Source: JALOTE01 sp031422195 (GTDB lineage Bacteria; Pseudomonadota; Alphaproteobacteria; Rhizobiales; Rhizobiaceae). Taken from it: a stretch of 41,783 nucleotides of DNA. How positions within the stretch are numbered: position 1 is the stretch's first letter; every line of letters begins with the position of its first letter. The translations under genes were made by a program, and so were the position numbers. Positions 14,832 through 23,681 of this stretch are shown one piece after another. The notes beneath the pieces were generated by a model. It did not search any database. It worked only from the letters and a program-made list of their open reading frames with translations, and was not told where the DNA came from. The stretch is from positions 1 to 41,783 of the forward strand of contig JANOPZ010000099.1 in assembly GCA_031422195.1 (NCBI GenBank). Reading direction: 5' to 3'.

Positions 14832-15920
14832 TTATGCGAACTCAGCTGCATCACCATCGGCATCGGCCTCAGGTTCGCCATCAAGCAATTTATCTGAAAT
14901 CAAACCGGCGCTGCCGCGCAGCAATTGCTCGATCTCTTTAGCCAAAGCCGGATTCTCACGAAGCGTCGTTTTAGCGTTCTCGCGGCCTTGGCCAAGACGC
15001 TGTGAATTATAAGAAAACCAAGCGCCGGATTTTTCAACGATACCGGCCTTCACGCCGAGATCGACCAGTTCGCCCACCTTGGAGATGCCTTCGCCATACA
15101 TGATGTCAAATTCAACCTGTTTGAACGGTGGAGCCATTTTATTTTTGACCACTTTCACACGGGTTTGGTTGCCCACCACCTCTTCACGCTCTTTGATCGC
15201 ACCGATCCGGCGGATATCAAGACGCACAGACGCATAGAACTTCAGCGCATTGCCGCCAGTTGTCGTTTCAGGCGAACCAAACATCACACCAATTTTCATA
15301 CGAATCTGGTTGATAAAAATAACCATACAATTTGATTTCGAGATCGAGGCTGTCAATTTGCGCAAGGCTTGGCTCATCAAACGGGCTTGCAAGCCCGGCA
15401 ATGAGTCGCCCATTTCGCCTTCAATTTCGGCGCGCGGGGTTAGCGCGGCCACTGAATCGATAACGATAATATCAATCGCGCCAGAACGGACCAATGTATC
15501 ACAAATCTCAAGGCCTTGTTCACCGGTATCAGGCTGCGAAATGAGCAAGTTCTCAAGATCAACACCCAACTTGCGGGCATAAACCGGGTCAAGCGCATGT
15601 TCGGCATCAATAAAGCCGCAAATGCCGCCCTTTTTCTGCATTTCAGCAACTGTATGCAGCGCCAACGTCGTCTTACCAGAGCTTTCCGGACCGTAAATTT
15701 CAATAATACGCCCGCGCGGCAAGCCGCCAATACCAAGCGCAATATCAAGGCCTAGTGAACCGGTTGGAACAGTATCAATTTCAACAACCTGCTCGTTTTT
15801 ACCGAGCCGCATAATAGAGCCCTTGCCGAATGCCCGCTCAATCTGAGAGAGTGCCGCATCCAATGCTTTCGTCTTATCCACCGATTTATCCTCTACCAAC
15901 CGCAAACCACCAGCCGCCAT
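14832..15920 (-). CDS. recA: recombinase RecA
   Basis: A 362-residue RecA, the ATP-dependent strand-exchange protein that also triggers LexA self-cleavage. Walker A is GPESSGKT, followed by the long central ATPase core with IDAEHALDPVYA, the Walker B region IIVIDSVAAL, loop L1 around EIEGEMGDS and L2 within GGNALKFYASVR. The C-terminal tail is acidic (EPEADADGDAAE), as usual. The ATG at 15920 is chosen over 15953: AAGGGG sits 8 nt upstream and the family begins MAAGGLRLVEDKS-like. Two LexA-type half repeats lie upstream. alaS follows on the same strand behind a terminator. Confidence 0.98.
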   Translation of the reverse strand: MAAGGLRLVEDKSVDKTKALDAALSQIERAFGKGSIMRLGKNEQVVEIDTVPTGSLGLDIALGIGGLPRGRIIEIYGPESSGKTTLALHTVAEMQKKGGICGFIDAEHALDPVYARKLGVDLENLLISQPDTGEQGLEICDTLVRSGAIDIIVIDSVAALTPRAEIEGEMGDSLPGLQARLMSQALRKLTASISKSNCMVIFINQIRMKIGVMFGSPETTTGGNALKFYASVRLDIRRIGAIKEREEVVGNQTRVKVVKNKMAPPFKQVEFDIMYGEGISKVGELVDLGVKAGIVEKSGAWFSYNSQRLGQGRENAKTTLRENPALAKEIEQLLRGSAGLISDKLLDGEPEADADGDAAEFA

Positions 15921-15977
15921 GATATACACCCCTTTGTCAGATCGGATAGTCACACAATCTCTTTCGATGGAGAATTT

Positions 15978-16046
15978 GTATCTGTTTTGTTCTTATTTTG
16001 CAAGCGATCTAAGCCATTGATAAATCACTGTATTCATTTTTTGTTC
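15978..16046. promoter_or_regulatory. candidate alphaproteobacterial SOS (LexA) boxes
   Basis: The alphaproteobacterial LexA consensus is GTTC-N7-GTTC. Between divergent recA and psuK there are ATTC-ATTTTTT-GTTC (16032-16046, seven of eight bases) and GTAT-CTGTTTT-GTTC (15978-15992, six of eight). They are 58-126 bp upstream of the recA start. The imperfect first halves keep confidence low. Confidence 0.4.
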
Positions 16047-16076
16047 TCTATTTAGAAACAAGGTTTATCCCCAACC

Positions 16077-17006
16077 ATGTCGAACTTACTGATCATTGGC
16101 GGCGCACATTTGGACCGGCTGGCGCGATTACAAGCGCCACACCGCGCGCAAACGTCAAATCCTGTGAACATCACGGAAAATGTTGGCGGGGGATGCTTTA
16201 ACGCGGGGCGCGCAGCAAGACGGTTTAATGTCGATGTGTCGTTGCTTTCAGCGCGTGGCAGTGATGCTGCGGGCGGGCTGGTTGATCAAGCGATTAGATC
16301 TGCTGGCATCACCGATCTTTCGAGCGTGCATCTTGATTGTGCCACGCCGAGCTACACCGCTATTTTAGGTCCAGACGGCGAACTCGTAACCGCAGTTGCG
16401 GATATGGGCCTTTATGAAACAGCTATTGCCCGCTCGTTCAAGCGTGCACCCGTTCAAAAAGCTGCCTCATTAGCCGAAGCGATTTTGTGTGATGCCAATC
16501 TGCCTGCCCTGGCATTAAAAGGCATGCTTGCAGATGTTGCTAAAGGCAAGCCGGTCTATGCTTTGGCGGTTTCGGCCACCAAGGTGGCGCGGCTGGCGGA
16601 TCTTTTGCCCTCGTTAGCGTGCTTGTTTTTGAATCGCTTTGAAGCGGCCGCTTTAACCGCACTGCCGCAATCAACATCAACACTTGCTTTTATGCAAAAT
16701 TTGCAAGCCAAAGGGCTTAATCGGGCTGTAATATCAGCCGGCGGTGAAGCGGCAGCGTTTTTGGATGGGGAAACAATTACGATGTTGTCGCCGCCACCGG
16801 TAGCCGTTGTTGACGTCACTGGCGCAGGCGATTGTTTGGCCGGCACAATGTTGGCTGCGCTGCTTGGTGGAACAAGCTTTGTTGAAGCTGCAAAACTTGG
16901 CCTTGCCGCAGCCTCTATGACCGCTTCTCGTAACGGCGCAGCTCCAGAAATATCTCGCATAGAAATTGAGGCGCTTGCAGCCTCACATCATTGGAAGACA
17001 TCATGA
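16077..17006 (+). CDS. psuK: PfkB-family kinase, probable pseudouridine kinase
   Basis: A 309-residue ribokinase/PfkB-fold sugar kinase. The N-terminal substrate region has VGGGCFNAGRAARR (36-49), and the second PfkB signature VDVTGAGDCLAGT (245-257) contains the catalytic Asp252 with its anion hole. The adjacent coupled psuG gene points to pseudouridine as substrate: the kinase would make pseudouridine 5'-phosphate, which PsuG then splits. The substrate is therefore inferred from context. Its TGA overlaps the ATG of psuG. The start has only a distant AAGG. It is divergent from recA. Confidence 0.85.
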   Translation: MSNLLIIGGAHLDRLARLQAPHRAQTSNPVNITENVGGGCFNAGRAARRFNVDVSLLSARGSDAAGGLVDQAIRSAGITDLSSVHLDCATPSYTAILGPDGELVTAVADMGLYETAIARSFKRAPVQKAASLAEAILCDANLPALALKGMLADVAKGKPVYALAVSATKVARLADLLPSLACLFLNRFEAAALTALPQSTSTLAFMQNLQAKGLNRAVISAGGEAAAFLDGETITMLSPPPVAVVDVTGAGDCLAGTMLAALLGGTSFVEAAKLGLAAASMTASRNGAAPEISRIEIEALAASHHWKTS

Positions 17007-17917
17007 AAATTCTCGATTTTGTTGACATCGCTGCACTGGTGGCTGCTGCTCTGCAGGCTGGCAAACCCGTTGTGGCGCTGGAGTCGACCATTATTACCCA
17101 CGGCATGCCTTACCCGCAAAATGCTGAAATGGCTGGCAATGTGGAAAACATTATTCTGAGTGAGGGCGCGACACCTGCCACAATAGCCGTTATCGATGGC
17201 CGTTTGAAAATCGGCCTAAGCCAAGATGAGCGCGAGATGCTGGCCAAAACCAGCGGCGCAATGAAAGTTTCGCGCGCAGATTTAGCATTTGCTATTGCTC
17301 AAAAACGAAACGCCGGCACGACCGTGGCAGCCACGATGATGGGCGCATCTTTGGCAGGCATTTCAGTTTTTGCCACAGGTGGTATTGGCGGCGTGCATAG
17401 GGGGGCAGAGCTCAGCTTTGATATTTCGGCAGATTTAGAAGAATTATCGCGCACGCCAGTTATTGTCGTTTGCGCCGGTGCAAAGGCGATTCTTGATCTT
17501 GGAAAAACCTTAGAAGTACTCGAAACCAAAGGCGTTCCGGTCATTGGTTTTGGCGTTGATATCCTGCCCGCTTTTTGGTCACGGCACAGTTCGTTTCCCA
17601 TCCCGCTGCGATTAAATGACGTAAAATCAATTGCTAAACTTGAAACAGAACGGCGCAAATTTGGCCAACATGGTGGCATGCTTATCTGCAACCCTATTCC
17701 GTTTGGGGCAGAAATTCCTGCTGAACATATGAATGGATTTATCATTGCGGCACAGGCTGATGCCAACAGAGAGGGTGTCTCGGGCAAAGCCGTGACACCT
17801 TATTTGTTGAAACGCATTTTTGAATTGACCAACGGCGAAAGCCTAAAAGCCAACATCGCTTTGGTGGAAAATAACGCGCGGGTTGCCGCGCGCATTGCTG
17901 TTGCGCTTACACATTAG
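17003..17917 (+). CDS. psuG: pseudouridine-5'-phosphate glycosidase
   Basis: A 304-residue enzyme that reversibly cleaves pseudouridine 5'-phosphate to uracil and ribose 5-phosphate, a Mn2+-dependent step of pseudouridine catabolism. Active-site residues fall in register with the E. coli enzyme: Glu27 (VALESTIITHGMPYPQN), Lys88, His132 in GGIGGVHRG (126-134), Asp144 and Lys161. A TTG at 16991 could extend the frame, but ATG at 17003 overlaps the psuK stop as ATGA and has GGAAG 5 nt upstream, so I use it. The stop is 15 bp from the convergent OmpA-type gene. Confidence 0.96.
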   Translation: MKILDFVDIAALVAAALQAGKPVVALESTIITHGMPYPQNAEMAGNVENIILSEGATPATIAVIDGRLKIGLSQDEREMLAKTSGAMKVSRADLAFAIAQKRNAGTTVAATMMGASLAGISVFATGGIGGVHRGAELSFDISADLEELSRTPVIVVCAGAKAILDLGKTLEVLETKGVPVIGFGVDILPAFWSRHSSFPIPLRLNDVKSIAKLETERRKFGQHGGMLICNPIPFGAEIPAEHMNGFIIAAQADANREGVSGKAVTPYLLKRIFELTNGESLKANIALVENNARVAARIAVALTH

Positions 17918-17932
17918 CCTTTTCATATTAGC

Positions 17933-18610
17933 CTATTGCAGCGGAGAAATTTGAATTTCAACGCGGCGGTTTGCACCGCGGCCTTGCTCATTGCTGTTGC
18001 TGGCAATCGGTCGCGATTCGCCCAAACCGGCAACTGCAAAACGGCGTCCATCAATCTGGCCAATCTGCGATAGATAATTGGCCACAGAAAGGGCTCGGCG
18101 GTTCGAAAGATCAAGGTTGTAAGTGTCAGAGCCGGTTGAATCGGTATGGCCCGTGACATCAAGCAAAGTCTGATTATATTTCTTCATGACCAGTGCAACC
18201 GAGTTCAACGACGGCTGAAATTGCTGTGTCACCTGATCTTTATCAACGTCGAAAGTCACATTGGAAGGCAGGTTCAAAATAATATTGTCGCCATTTCGGG
18301 TCACAGATATACCTGTATCCTGCAACTGTTGACGCAATTCAGCCTCTTGATTGTCCATATACAAGCCAATACCGCCGCCGCCCAAGGCTCCAATACCAGC
18401 ACCGATGAGAGCTGCGTTACGCGACCCAGCAGAATTAAGGTCTTTTGCATCAGCATAGACAAGTCCGGCTATGGCACCAGCCGCAGCACCAAGGCCTGCA
18501 CCAGTGAAAGTTCGATTAATTTGCGATGAACCGGTGATTGGATCTGCCGTTGGCGTGCAGCCTGCTGCAATCAAGCCAGCCAGTGCAATTGTAATCAATT
18601 TAGTTTTCAT
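17933..18610 (-). CDS. OmpA-family lipoprotein with glycine zipper
   Basis: A 225-residue outer-membrane lipoprotein. The lipobox LIAAGC places the lipidated Cys at 18. Residues 36-84 are a glycine-zipper segment (GAGLGAAAGAIAGL, then GAGIGALGGGGIGLYMD). The C-terminal OmpA peptidoglycan-binding domain spans about 108-222, with VTFDVDKD, GHTDSTG (154-160), LSNRRA and GANRRVEI (212-219), which carry the Asp and Arg that clasp diaminopimelate. This is the YiaD-like layout. The ATG has AGGGGA upstream. It lies downstream of cckA on the same strand with a 132-bp gap. Its role would be to tether outer membrane to cell wall. Confidence 0.92.
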   Translation of the reverse strand: MKTKLITIALAGLIAAGCTPTADPITGSSQINRTFTGAGLGAAAGAIAGLVYADAKDLNSAGSRNAALIGAGIGALGGGGIGLYMDNQEAELRQQLQDTGISVTRNGDNIILNLPSNVTFDVDKDQVTQQFQPSLNSVALVMKKYNQTLLDVTGHTDSTGSDTYNLDLSNRRALSVANYLSQIGQIDGRRFAVAGLGESRPIASNSNEQGRGANRRVEIQISPLQ

Positions 18611-18742
18611 GTCGTCCCCTGGCCAGTCCGGCTCAATACAATCGAATTTACGTTACTGCGCTCAGTATGAGCTGGCGATGAAAGGTTAAAAACCTGTGGC
18701 TGTCAAATCCGGCAAGAAAAAGGTCAACACAAATGCTTATGA

Positions 18743-21361
18743 TCAGTTTGGGCGCTCCATCCACTCCTTAACGGTCGTTGCGAGCTGCTTTAGCGAAAAC
18801 GGCTTCGGCAAAAAGCCAAACACTGCGCCCTCCTCTAAATTTTTGGCAAATGCATCTTCGGCATAACCTGACACAAATATAAACTTGATATCAGGTTGAA
18901 TTTTGCGAACCTCCCCGAGTAACGTCGGGCCATCCATTTCCGGCATAACGACATCTGAAACAATCAAATCAATCGAGCCATTTGCCGCCCGGAATGCTTC
19001 CAAAGCTTCAACGCCGGTGGAGGCTTCTATGACCGTATAGCCACGGCTCTTGAGTGCGCGAACCCCGCCCATACGGACCGCATCCTCATCTTCAACAAAT
19101 AAAACCAAGCCTTGGCCTGAAAGGTCTTGTATTTCGGTCTTGACCAAAGCGGCTTTAGATCCGGTGCTTAATGGCACAGATAGTTTGTCGCCATTAGCGT
19201 TGTCGACGGTGATTGCTGGTTCTATGGCTTCAAGGCGAGGCAGCATAATCTGAAATTCGGTCCCTTTACCGATTTCAGAATCAACATAAATAAAGCCCCC
19301 TGATTGTTTAATGATACCATAGACCATTGAAAGGCCCAGTCCTGTGCCCTTGCCCACATCTTTGGTGGTAAAGAATGGCTCAAAAATTTTCTTAATGTTT
19401 TCTGCTTCTATTCCCGTTCCGGTATCACGCACACTGATCATCACATAATCGATGTGTGGAACTTCCTTACGCGCCATTGCAACAATTTCTTCGGTAGAAA
19501 TATTTCGGGTCGCAATCGTGATTGCGCCGCCTTTTGGCATAGCATCACGTGCATTAACGCTAAGATTGACAATAACCTGCTCAAATTGACCTAAATCAGC
19601 ACGGACCGGCCAAAGATTGCGGCCATGCTCTATTTTCAAATCAATTGTATTGCCAACCAAGCGGGTTAAAAGCATGCGCACATCAGCCAAAACGTCTGTT
19701 AAATCCAGCGTTTCGGGTCGCAAAGTTTGACGGCGGGAGAATGCCAACAACTGCCGCACCAAAGCTGCCGCCCGGTTCGCGTTTTGTTTAATTCCCATAA
19801 TGTCGCTAAACGACGGGTCAGATGCGCGCTGATTGGCCAGCAGCAAATCAGACGACATGATGATGGCACTCAAAACATTGTTGAAATCATGCGCGATACC
19901 CCCGGCCAGCTGTCCGACGGCTTGCATTTTTTGGCCTTGTGCCATTTGGGCTTCGAGTGCTTTTTGTTCTGTGGTTTCGAGCGCGTAAACTATTGCAGCC
20001 TCATCACCTTCATTATCGCCGCCGCCAACGACAGCATTGACAAAAATACGCAAATGGCGGTCCTCAGCGCCAACAAAAACCGTTTCAATCTCAGCGATAT
20101 CAGCTTGACCAATGGATGCGGCGGCAATTGCTTTTTGAAGCACGATGTGGTCGCGCGGATGGATAAAGCTTTCCAGCTTCCGGAGTGATCCATTGCTATT
20201 TTGTGGATCTCCAAACAGAGAAGTGAACGGTGCATTGGTACGTAAGATTCCACCGTGGCCATCAACTCCGGCAATTGCCATAGGCGTTGAATTGAAAAAT
20301 CGTGTAAAACGAATTTCTGAGTTGCGCACTTCATCCGTCGATTGGTCGCCGTCAGCGCGATTAAGAATAATAATGCGCATTCCGGTGGCGACGCCATCAA
20401 CATTTCGGTTAACAGACTGCAGAAATCGAACCGGCAAAGCGGCACCATTATTGCGAAGCATATCCAGATCAAACACTGAACTGCGTGTTCCGGGCCGCAA
20501 TTGCGCGGCCTTAATTAGTGCCATTCCGTCGCCGGCTACAAGATCGGCCAAGTTAAGTCTTCGCGGCACAAAACTGGCCAGGTCCACCCCAAGCCAACCC
20601 GCTAAAGCAGCATTAATATAGGTGATGTTCTGATTTTCATCGGCCGCGATAAATCCGGCGGGTGCTTGATCAAGATGATTGATCGCTTGCTGAACAGAAA
20701 CAAAGTAACGCTCCTGCTCTAATCTCTCATGCGTCATATCAACAATTTGCCAAACAAGAAACTTACGCAACATTGTTTCTGTCATTAAGGCGCGCGCTCG
20801 CAACCTATACCAACTCGGCGATGCGGCATTTGCACCCCCTTTTGCAGATAATAAACGGTCCAGTCGCACTTCGTGTTCGGTATGATTGCCTTCTGCCACC
20901 TGTTGAGACATTTGGTAAACAGTTTTGCTCGCCTCGGTATCTTGCGCCAGCAAAGCGCCCAGCGACCGAACTTCAGGCGCGGAATTGGCCCCCGTAATTT
21001 CGGCATAAGCGCGATTGGCATAGATTATCCTGTCACGTTTATCCGTGATGACGATGCCTTGCGGGTGACTGTCCAAAATCGCCTTTGAAAGAGCATCGCT
21101 TGCTGTGCGGGGCGCAATTTGTATAAACCCGATGACTGAAGCAAAAAGATAAAAAACACCGATCATCGCAAAGACGCCAAGCGCCATAACCATCACTGGT
21201 TCACCAATTTGGCGCTTCATCAGCACAAATACGACGCCAGCTGCGATCAGCACAAACCCTAAGCCAAGTAAGCGGCCAATTTCGCTTTGCCGCGGGCTGG
21301 CATCAATCATGGGCTCAGGTGCGGCGAATGCGGTTTTCGGGTTGTTCTTGTGCGGCTGCAT
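18743..21361 (-). CDS. cckA: hybrid sensor histidine kinase CckA
   Basis: An 872-residue membrane kinase of the CckA-ChpT-CtrA cell-cycle phosphorelay. Two transmembrane helices are at about 32-48 and 55-80. PAS-like domains follow near 88-210, 225-335 and 345-465. The HisKA domain has the phospho-accepting His491 in GGIAHDFNNVLSA; the N box NLSVNARDAM is at 599-608, DTGTG at 646-650, and GKGTGLGLS at 670-678. The receiver domain (about 752-868) has the acidic patch VEDEDA, phospho-Asp803 in VSDVVMPEMDG, and Lys in LPKPFS. Length, two-helix start and domain order are all those of CckA rather than of other hybrid kinases. GAGGG lies 4 nt before the ATG. In relatives it acts as both kinase and phosphatase for CtrA. 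Confidence 0.93.
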   Translation of the reverse strand: MQPHKNNPKTAFAAPEPMIDASPRQSEIGRLLGLGFVLIAAGVVFVLMKRQIGEPVMVMALGVFAMIGVFYLFASVIGFIQIAPRTASDALSKAILDSHPQGIVITDKRDRIIYANRAYAEITGANSAPEVRSLGALLAQDTEASKTVYQMSQQVAEGNHTEHEVRLDRLLSAKGGANAASPSWYRLRARALMTETMLRKFLVWQIVDMTHERLEQERYFVSVQQAINHLDQAPAGFIAADENQNITYINAALAGWLGVDLASFVPRRLNLADLVAGDGMALIKAAQLRPGTRSSVFDLDMLRNNGAALPVRFLQSVNRNVDGVATGMRIIILNRADGDQSTDEVRNSEIRFTRFFNSTPMAIAGVDGHGGILRTNAPFTSLFGDPQNSNGSLRKLESFIHPRDHIVLQKAIAAASIGQADIAEIETVFVGAEDRHLRIFVNAVVGGGDNEGDEAAIVYALETTEQKALEAQMAQGQKMQAVGQLAGGIAHDFNNVLSAIIMSSDLLLANQRASDPSFSDIMGIKQNANRAAALVRQLLAFSRRQTLRPETLDLTDVLADVRMLLTRLVGNTIDLKIEHGRNLWPVRADLGQFEQVIVNLSVNARDAMPKGGAITIATRNISTEEIVAMARKEVPHIDYVMISVRDTGTGIEAENIKKIFEPFFTTKDVGKGTGLGLSMVYGIIKQSGGFIYVDSEIGKGTEFQIMLPRLEAIEPAITVDNANGDKLSVPLSTGSKAALVKTEIQDLSGQGLVLFVEDEDAVRMGGVRALKSRGYTVIEASTGVEALEAFRAANGSIDLIVSDVVMPEMDGPTLLGEVRKIQPDIKFIFVSGYAEDAFAKNLEEGAVFGFLPKPFSLKQLATTVKEWMERPN

Positions 21362-21548
21362 TCTGCCCTCAAAACGATTTGATTGTGTAAGCTTGCTGTC
21401 CTTGAATCATATTCGCCAGCCAAGTTAAAGCCTGATCCGCAAAAGGAGCGCCCCGAAATCATCATTCTATGTGGAACATAGTGCCCATAGCGTTGCCGTA
21501 GTGCCGCAAGCCGACTAGGGTTGGCACCAGTTTTTAGGGATTAACAGT

Positions 21549-22337
21549 GTGATCGCATATTTTACGGAAATGTTTGGCCCCGCATTTGGTCCAGTGATTG
21601 GCTTGGCCGTGGTGTTGATTTTATTGGCCCTCGGTATCTGGGTGCTGTTTATGGTAATCCGCAGATTTCGAAGCGGCCTTTTTATATCTGGCGCCAAGAG
21701 CCGTGCACCCCGTTTAGCGGTAACGGATGCTGTGCCCGTTGATTCTCACCGGCGCTTGATTTTGGTGAGGCGCGATGACGTTGAACACTTGATTATGATT
21801 GGTGGGCCAATTGATATTGTTGTTGAAGCTGGCATAGGCAGGCCACAACCGGCAATTCAACACGGCGCTCCGCGCATACAGCCTCAAATAACAGAACCTC
21901 AAGTCAAACCCCAAGCAATCATTCAACCAGCGTCGCCGCCAGCGATTGCCCCGGCAGCTCCGCAACGGAGCGCAAACATGGCCGCACGTGAAGCTGTGAC
22001 CGAAGCTGAGCGAGGCCGACCTATCCGAACACCAGAAACACAGTTGCCTGAACGGCGCGTTGAACCGTTCATGGCTTCACCCGCGGCGCCAACACCGCCG
22101 ATGCCACCCGCGCCGCAAGGGCAAGGATTTGTTCAAGGATCTGGGCAAGGATCTGGGCATATATCTGGCCATGTATCTGGACTAGCATCCGTACAAGCAG
22201 CCGCCCAGACAGCACCTCTAGCCGTTAGCCCCGCTGCCGTGCCGGTAACGCCCCCGTCGCTGACACGAGCAGCTTTGGACGCTGATCTTGATAAACTATT
22301 GGATGAGTTGCGGCCAAACCCGCTGCAAGACCGATAA
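21549..22337 (+). CDS. FliO-like membrane protein with long Pro/Ala-rich tail
   Basis: A 262-residue protein with one N-terminal transmembrane helix (about 15-38), a basic stop-transfer RRFRSG, and a compact domain at about 52-93 (RLAVTDAVPVDSHRRLILVR, then HLIMIGGPIDIVVE) typical of FliO, the accessory membrane protein of the flagellar export gate. After residue 97 the chain is low complexity, rich in Pro, Ala and Gln, with a tandem repeat QGSGQGSGHISGHVSG, and ends in a short helix ALDADLDKLLDELRP. The start is GTG at 21549 with AGGGA 8 nt upstream. It is divergent from cckA and convergent with dksA, away from any other flagellar gene in view. FliO is the best call, but the short conserved core limits certainty. 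Confidence 0.65.
   Translation: MIAYFTEMFGPAFGPVIGLAVVLILLALGIWVLFMVIRRFRSGLFISGAKSRAPRLAVTDAVPVDSHRRLILVRRDDVEHLIMIGGPIDIVVEAGIGRPQPAIQHGAPRIQPQITEPQVKPQAIIQPASPPAIAPAAPQRSANMAAREAVTEAERGRPIRTPETQLPERRVEPFMASPAAPTPPMPPAPQGQGFVQGSGQGSGHISGHVSGLASVQAAAQTAPLAVSPAAVPVTPPSLTRAALDADLDKLLDELRPNPLQDR
22122..22181 (+). repeat. 12-nt tandem repeat in FliO-like gene
   Basis: Five in-frame 12-nt units: CAAGGATTTGTT, CAAGGATCTGGG, CAAGGATCTGGG, CATATATCTGGC, CATGTATCTGGA. Two are identical and the rest diverge, giving QGFV-QGSG-QGSG-HISG-HVSG in the low-complexity tail. Confidence 0.9.
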
Positions 22338-22398
22338 CAACACCGATAATAAGACCCATCATAAGACTTGTAGCAGCACCGGTAACAAGACTTGCAAA
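22327..22398. repeat. degenerate 12-nt tandem array across the FliO-like stop codon
   Basis: Six units can be laid out at exact 12-nt steps: AAGACCGATAAC, AACACCGATAAT, AAGACCCATCAT, AAGACTTGTAGC, AGCACCGGTAAC, AAGACTTGCAAA. The first unit includes the stop codon of the FliO-like gene; the rest is noncoding. Shared AAGAC or ACACC starts and a TAA/CAT ending hold through most units. Confidence 0.75.
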
Positions 22399-22458
22399 CT
22401 GGCGATTGAGTGGCAATAATTGCGTGCCATTAGATATGAGCACCAATAAATGAGTGCC

Positions 22459-22484
22459 AAAAAAAAGCTGCCGAGGCAGCTTTT
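22459..22484 (-). terminator. rho-independent terminator of dksA
   Basis: Minus strand GCTGC-CTCG-GCAGC stem and tetraloop followed by eight T residues (A run at 22459-22466 on the plus strand), about 25 nt after the dksA stop. The plus strand has a T4 run on the other side, so it may also stop the FliO-like transcript weakly. Confidence 0.85.
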
Positions 22485-22508
22485 CAAAATGCCTAAATGA
22501 GCTCTGTC

Positions 22509-22925
22509 TCACTCTTCGCGATAAATTTTCTCGCGGCGTTCATGCCGTTCTTGGGCTTCGATCGTCAAAGTGGCAATTGGCCTTGCGTCTAAGCGTTTTA
22601 GGCTGATGGGTTCGCCGGTTTCTTCGCAAATGCCATAACTTCCGTCTTCAATGCGTTTTAGTGCAGCATCTATTTTTGAAATCAGTTTCCGCTGCCGATC
22701 ACGGGCACGAAGCTCGATCGAACGGTCTGTTTCTGACGACGCACGATCCGCTATATCGGGGTGCTGCGCGCTATGAACCATCAGACCTTCTAACGTGTCG
22801 CGCGATTCTTTGATGATTTCGTTCTTCCAAGCCACCAATTTTTCACGGAAATAGGCCAATTGGCGTTCACCCATAAAAGGCTCTTTGTCACTTGGCCGGT
22901 ACTCTGTTTGACCTGTATCCAACAT
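22509..22925 (-). CDS. dksA: RNA polymerase-binding factor DksA
   Basis: A 138-residue DksA, which binds in the RNA polymerase secondary channel and works with ppGpp on stable RNA and amino-acid promoters. The coiled coil is formed around FREKLVAWKNEIIKES to RKLISKIDAALKRIEDGSYG, with the Asp-Ile-Ala-Asp-x-Ala tip (DIADRAS). The C-terminal finger keeps only one of the four zinc cysteines (GICEETGEPISLKRLDARPIATLTIEAQ), the usual state in alphaproteobacterial DksA. ATG at 22925 is preferred to 22931 and to the longer frame to 23006: GGAGG lies 6 nt before 22925 but directly touches 22931, and 138 residues is the family length. It is followed by a clear terminator. Confidence 0.94.
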   Translation of the reverse strand: MLDTGQTEYRPSDKEPFMGERQLAYFREKLVAWKNEIIKESRDTLEGLMVHSAQHPDIADRASSETDRSIELRARDRQRKLISKIDAALKRIEDGSYGICEETGEPISLKRLDARPIATLTIEAQERHERREKIYREE

Positions 22926-23088
22926 GCGCATCCTCCGGTTGACCGGCGTATATGTAAATCGCCGCACAACGGCAAGAGCATGAAATGGCAAACTCTGTAT
23001 GAACACAGAAATTGCGCTGATGTAATTTAGTGCTAAAGCTCAGTTTCTTTTAAGGCCTTCAGGCATCGTGGCGTTGAGCGGGACATCC

Positions 23089-23589
23089 ATGGCTACTCTT
23101 ATCCTTATGCGGCATGCGAATGCAGAATTAGCCAGTCCGGGTATGAAGGATTTTGACAGGCCCTTGTCCGCAATTGGATGGGCGGAGGCGCATACCGCCG
23201 CGCTGATGTTAAACGAAACTGGCATTGCCGTTACTAAGGTTTTCTGTTCGCCGGCCCGCCGCACTGCTGAAACCTTAGAATGCTTGACCAAAACGATTAA
23301 AATTGACGCGTCAACGATTGCATTCCATCATGAACTGTATGCCGAAGATTTCAACTCTTACCAAAATGTACTACTGACCCTTCAGCCCAATGACACATTT
23401 TTATGTGTCGGCCATAATCCAATGATTGAGCATTTTGCGTTCCATTTGGCAAAAAGTGGCAAGCAGGCAGACTTGAACCTTCTCAATAAAGGGTTTCCTA
23501 CTGCCGGAATTGCCATATTCGATCTTGGCATTTTTCCTGTTTTAGTTACCGCGCATGGGGTTCTGACGCATTTCTTAAACCCGAAGTGA
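23089..23589 (+). CDS. SixA-like histidine phosphatase
   Basis: A 166-residue histidine phosphatase family protein. The phospho-accepting His9 sits in LMRHANAE, with supporting residues in SPARRTAET (54-62) and the second catalytic His109 in VGHNPMIEH. The short length and absence of a cap domain match SixA, which removes phosphate from Hpt histidines in phosphorelays. An Hpt protein and CckA are encoded nearby, which makes such a role attractive but unproven. ATG at 23089 is preferred to an upstream GTG at 23068 because the fold begins at ATLILMRH. Confidence 0.88.
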   Translation: MATLILMRHANAELASPGMKDFDRPLSAIGWAEAHTAALMLNETGIAVTKVFCSPARRTAETLECLTKTIKIDASTIAFHHELYAEDFNSYQNVLLTLQPNDTFLCVGHNPMIEHFAFHLAKSGKQADLNLLNKGFPTAGIAIFDLGIFPVLVTAHGVLTHFLNPK

Positions 23590-23681
23590 TTTTAGCACGC
23601 TGCAGATACTTTGGGGTTTGCGATTTATCACCTATATGAAAACTGCAATAAGCAATTGCTTTCACAGCCTGAGACCGAACT

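Noticed and set aside
22225..22512. Minus-strand frame after dksA with a hydrophobic GLxx-rich segment and a GTG start overlapping the dksA stop.
   Set aside because: It contains the clear dksA terminator (22459-22484) near its start and its hydrophobic part is the reverse reading of the 12-nt repeat array and FliO-like gene end, so it is most likely a chance frame.
22509..22925. Loss of three zinc-finger cysteines in DksA as a damaging mutation.
   Set aside because: The one-cysteine finger (CEETGEPI...ARPIA) is the normal state of many alphaproteobacterial DksA proteins.
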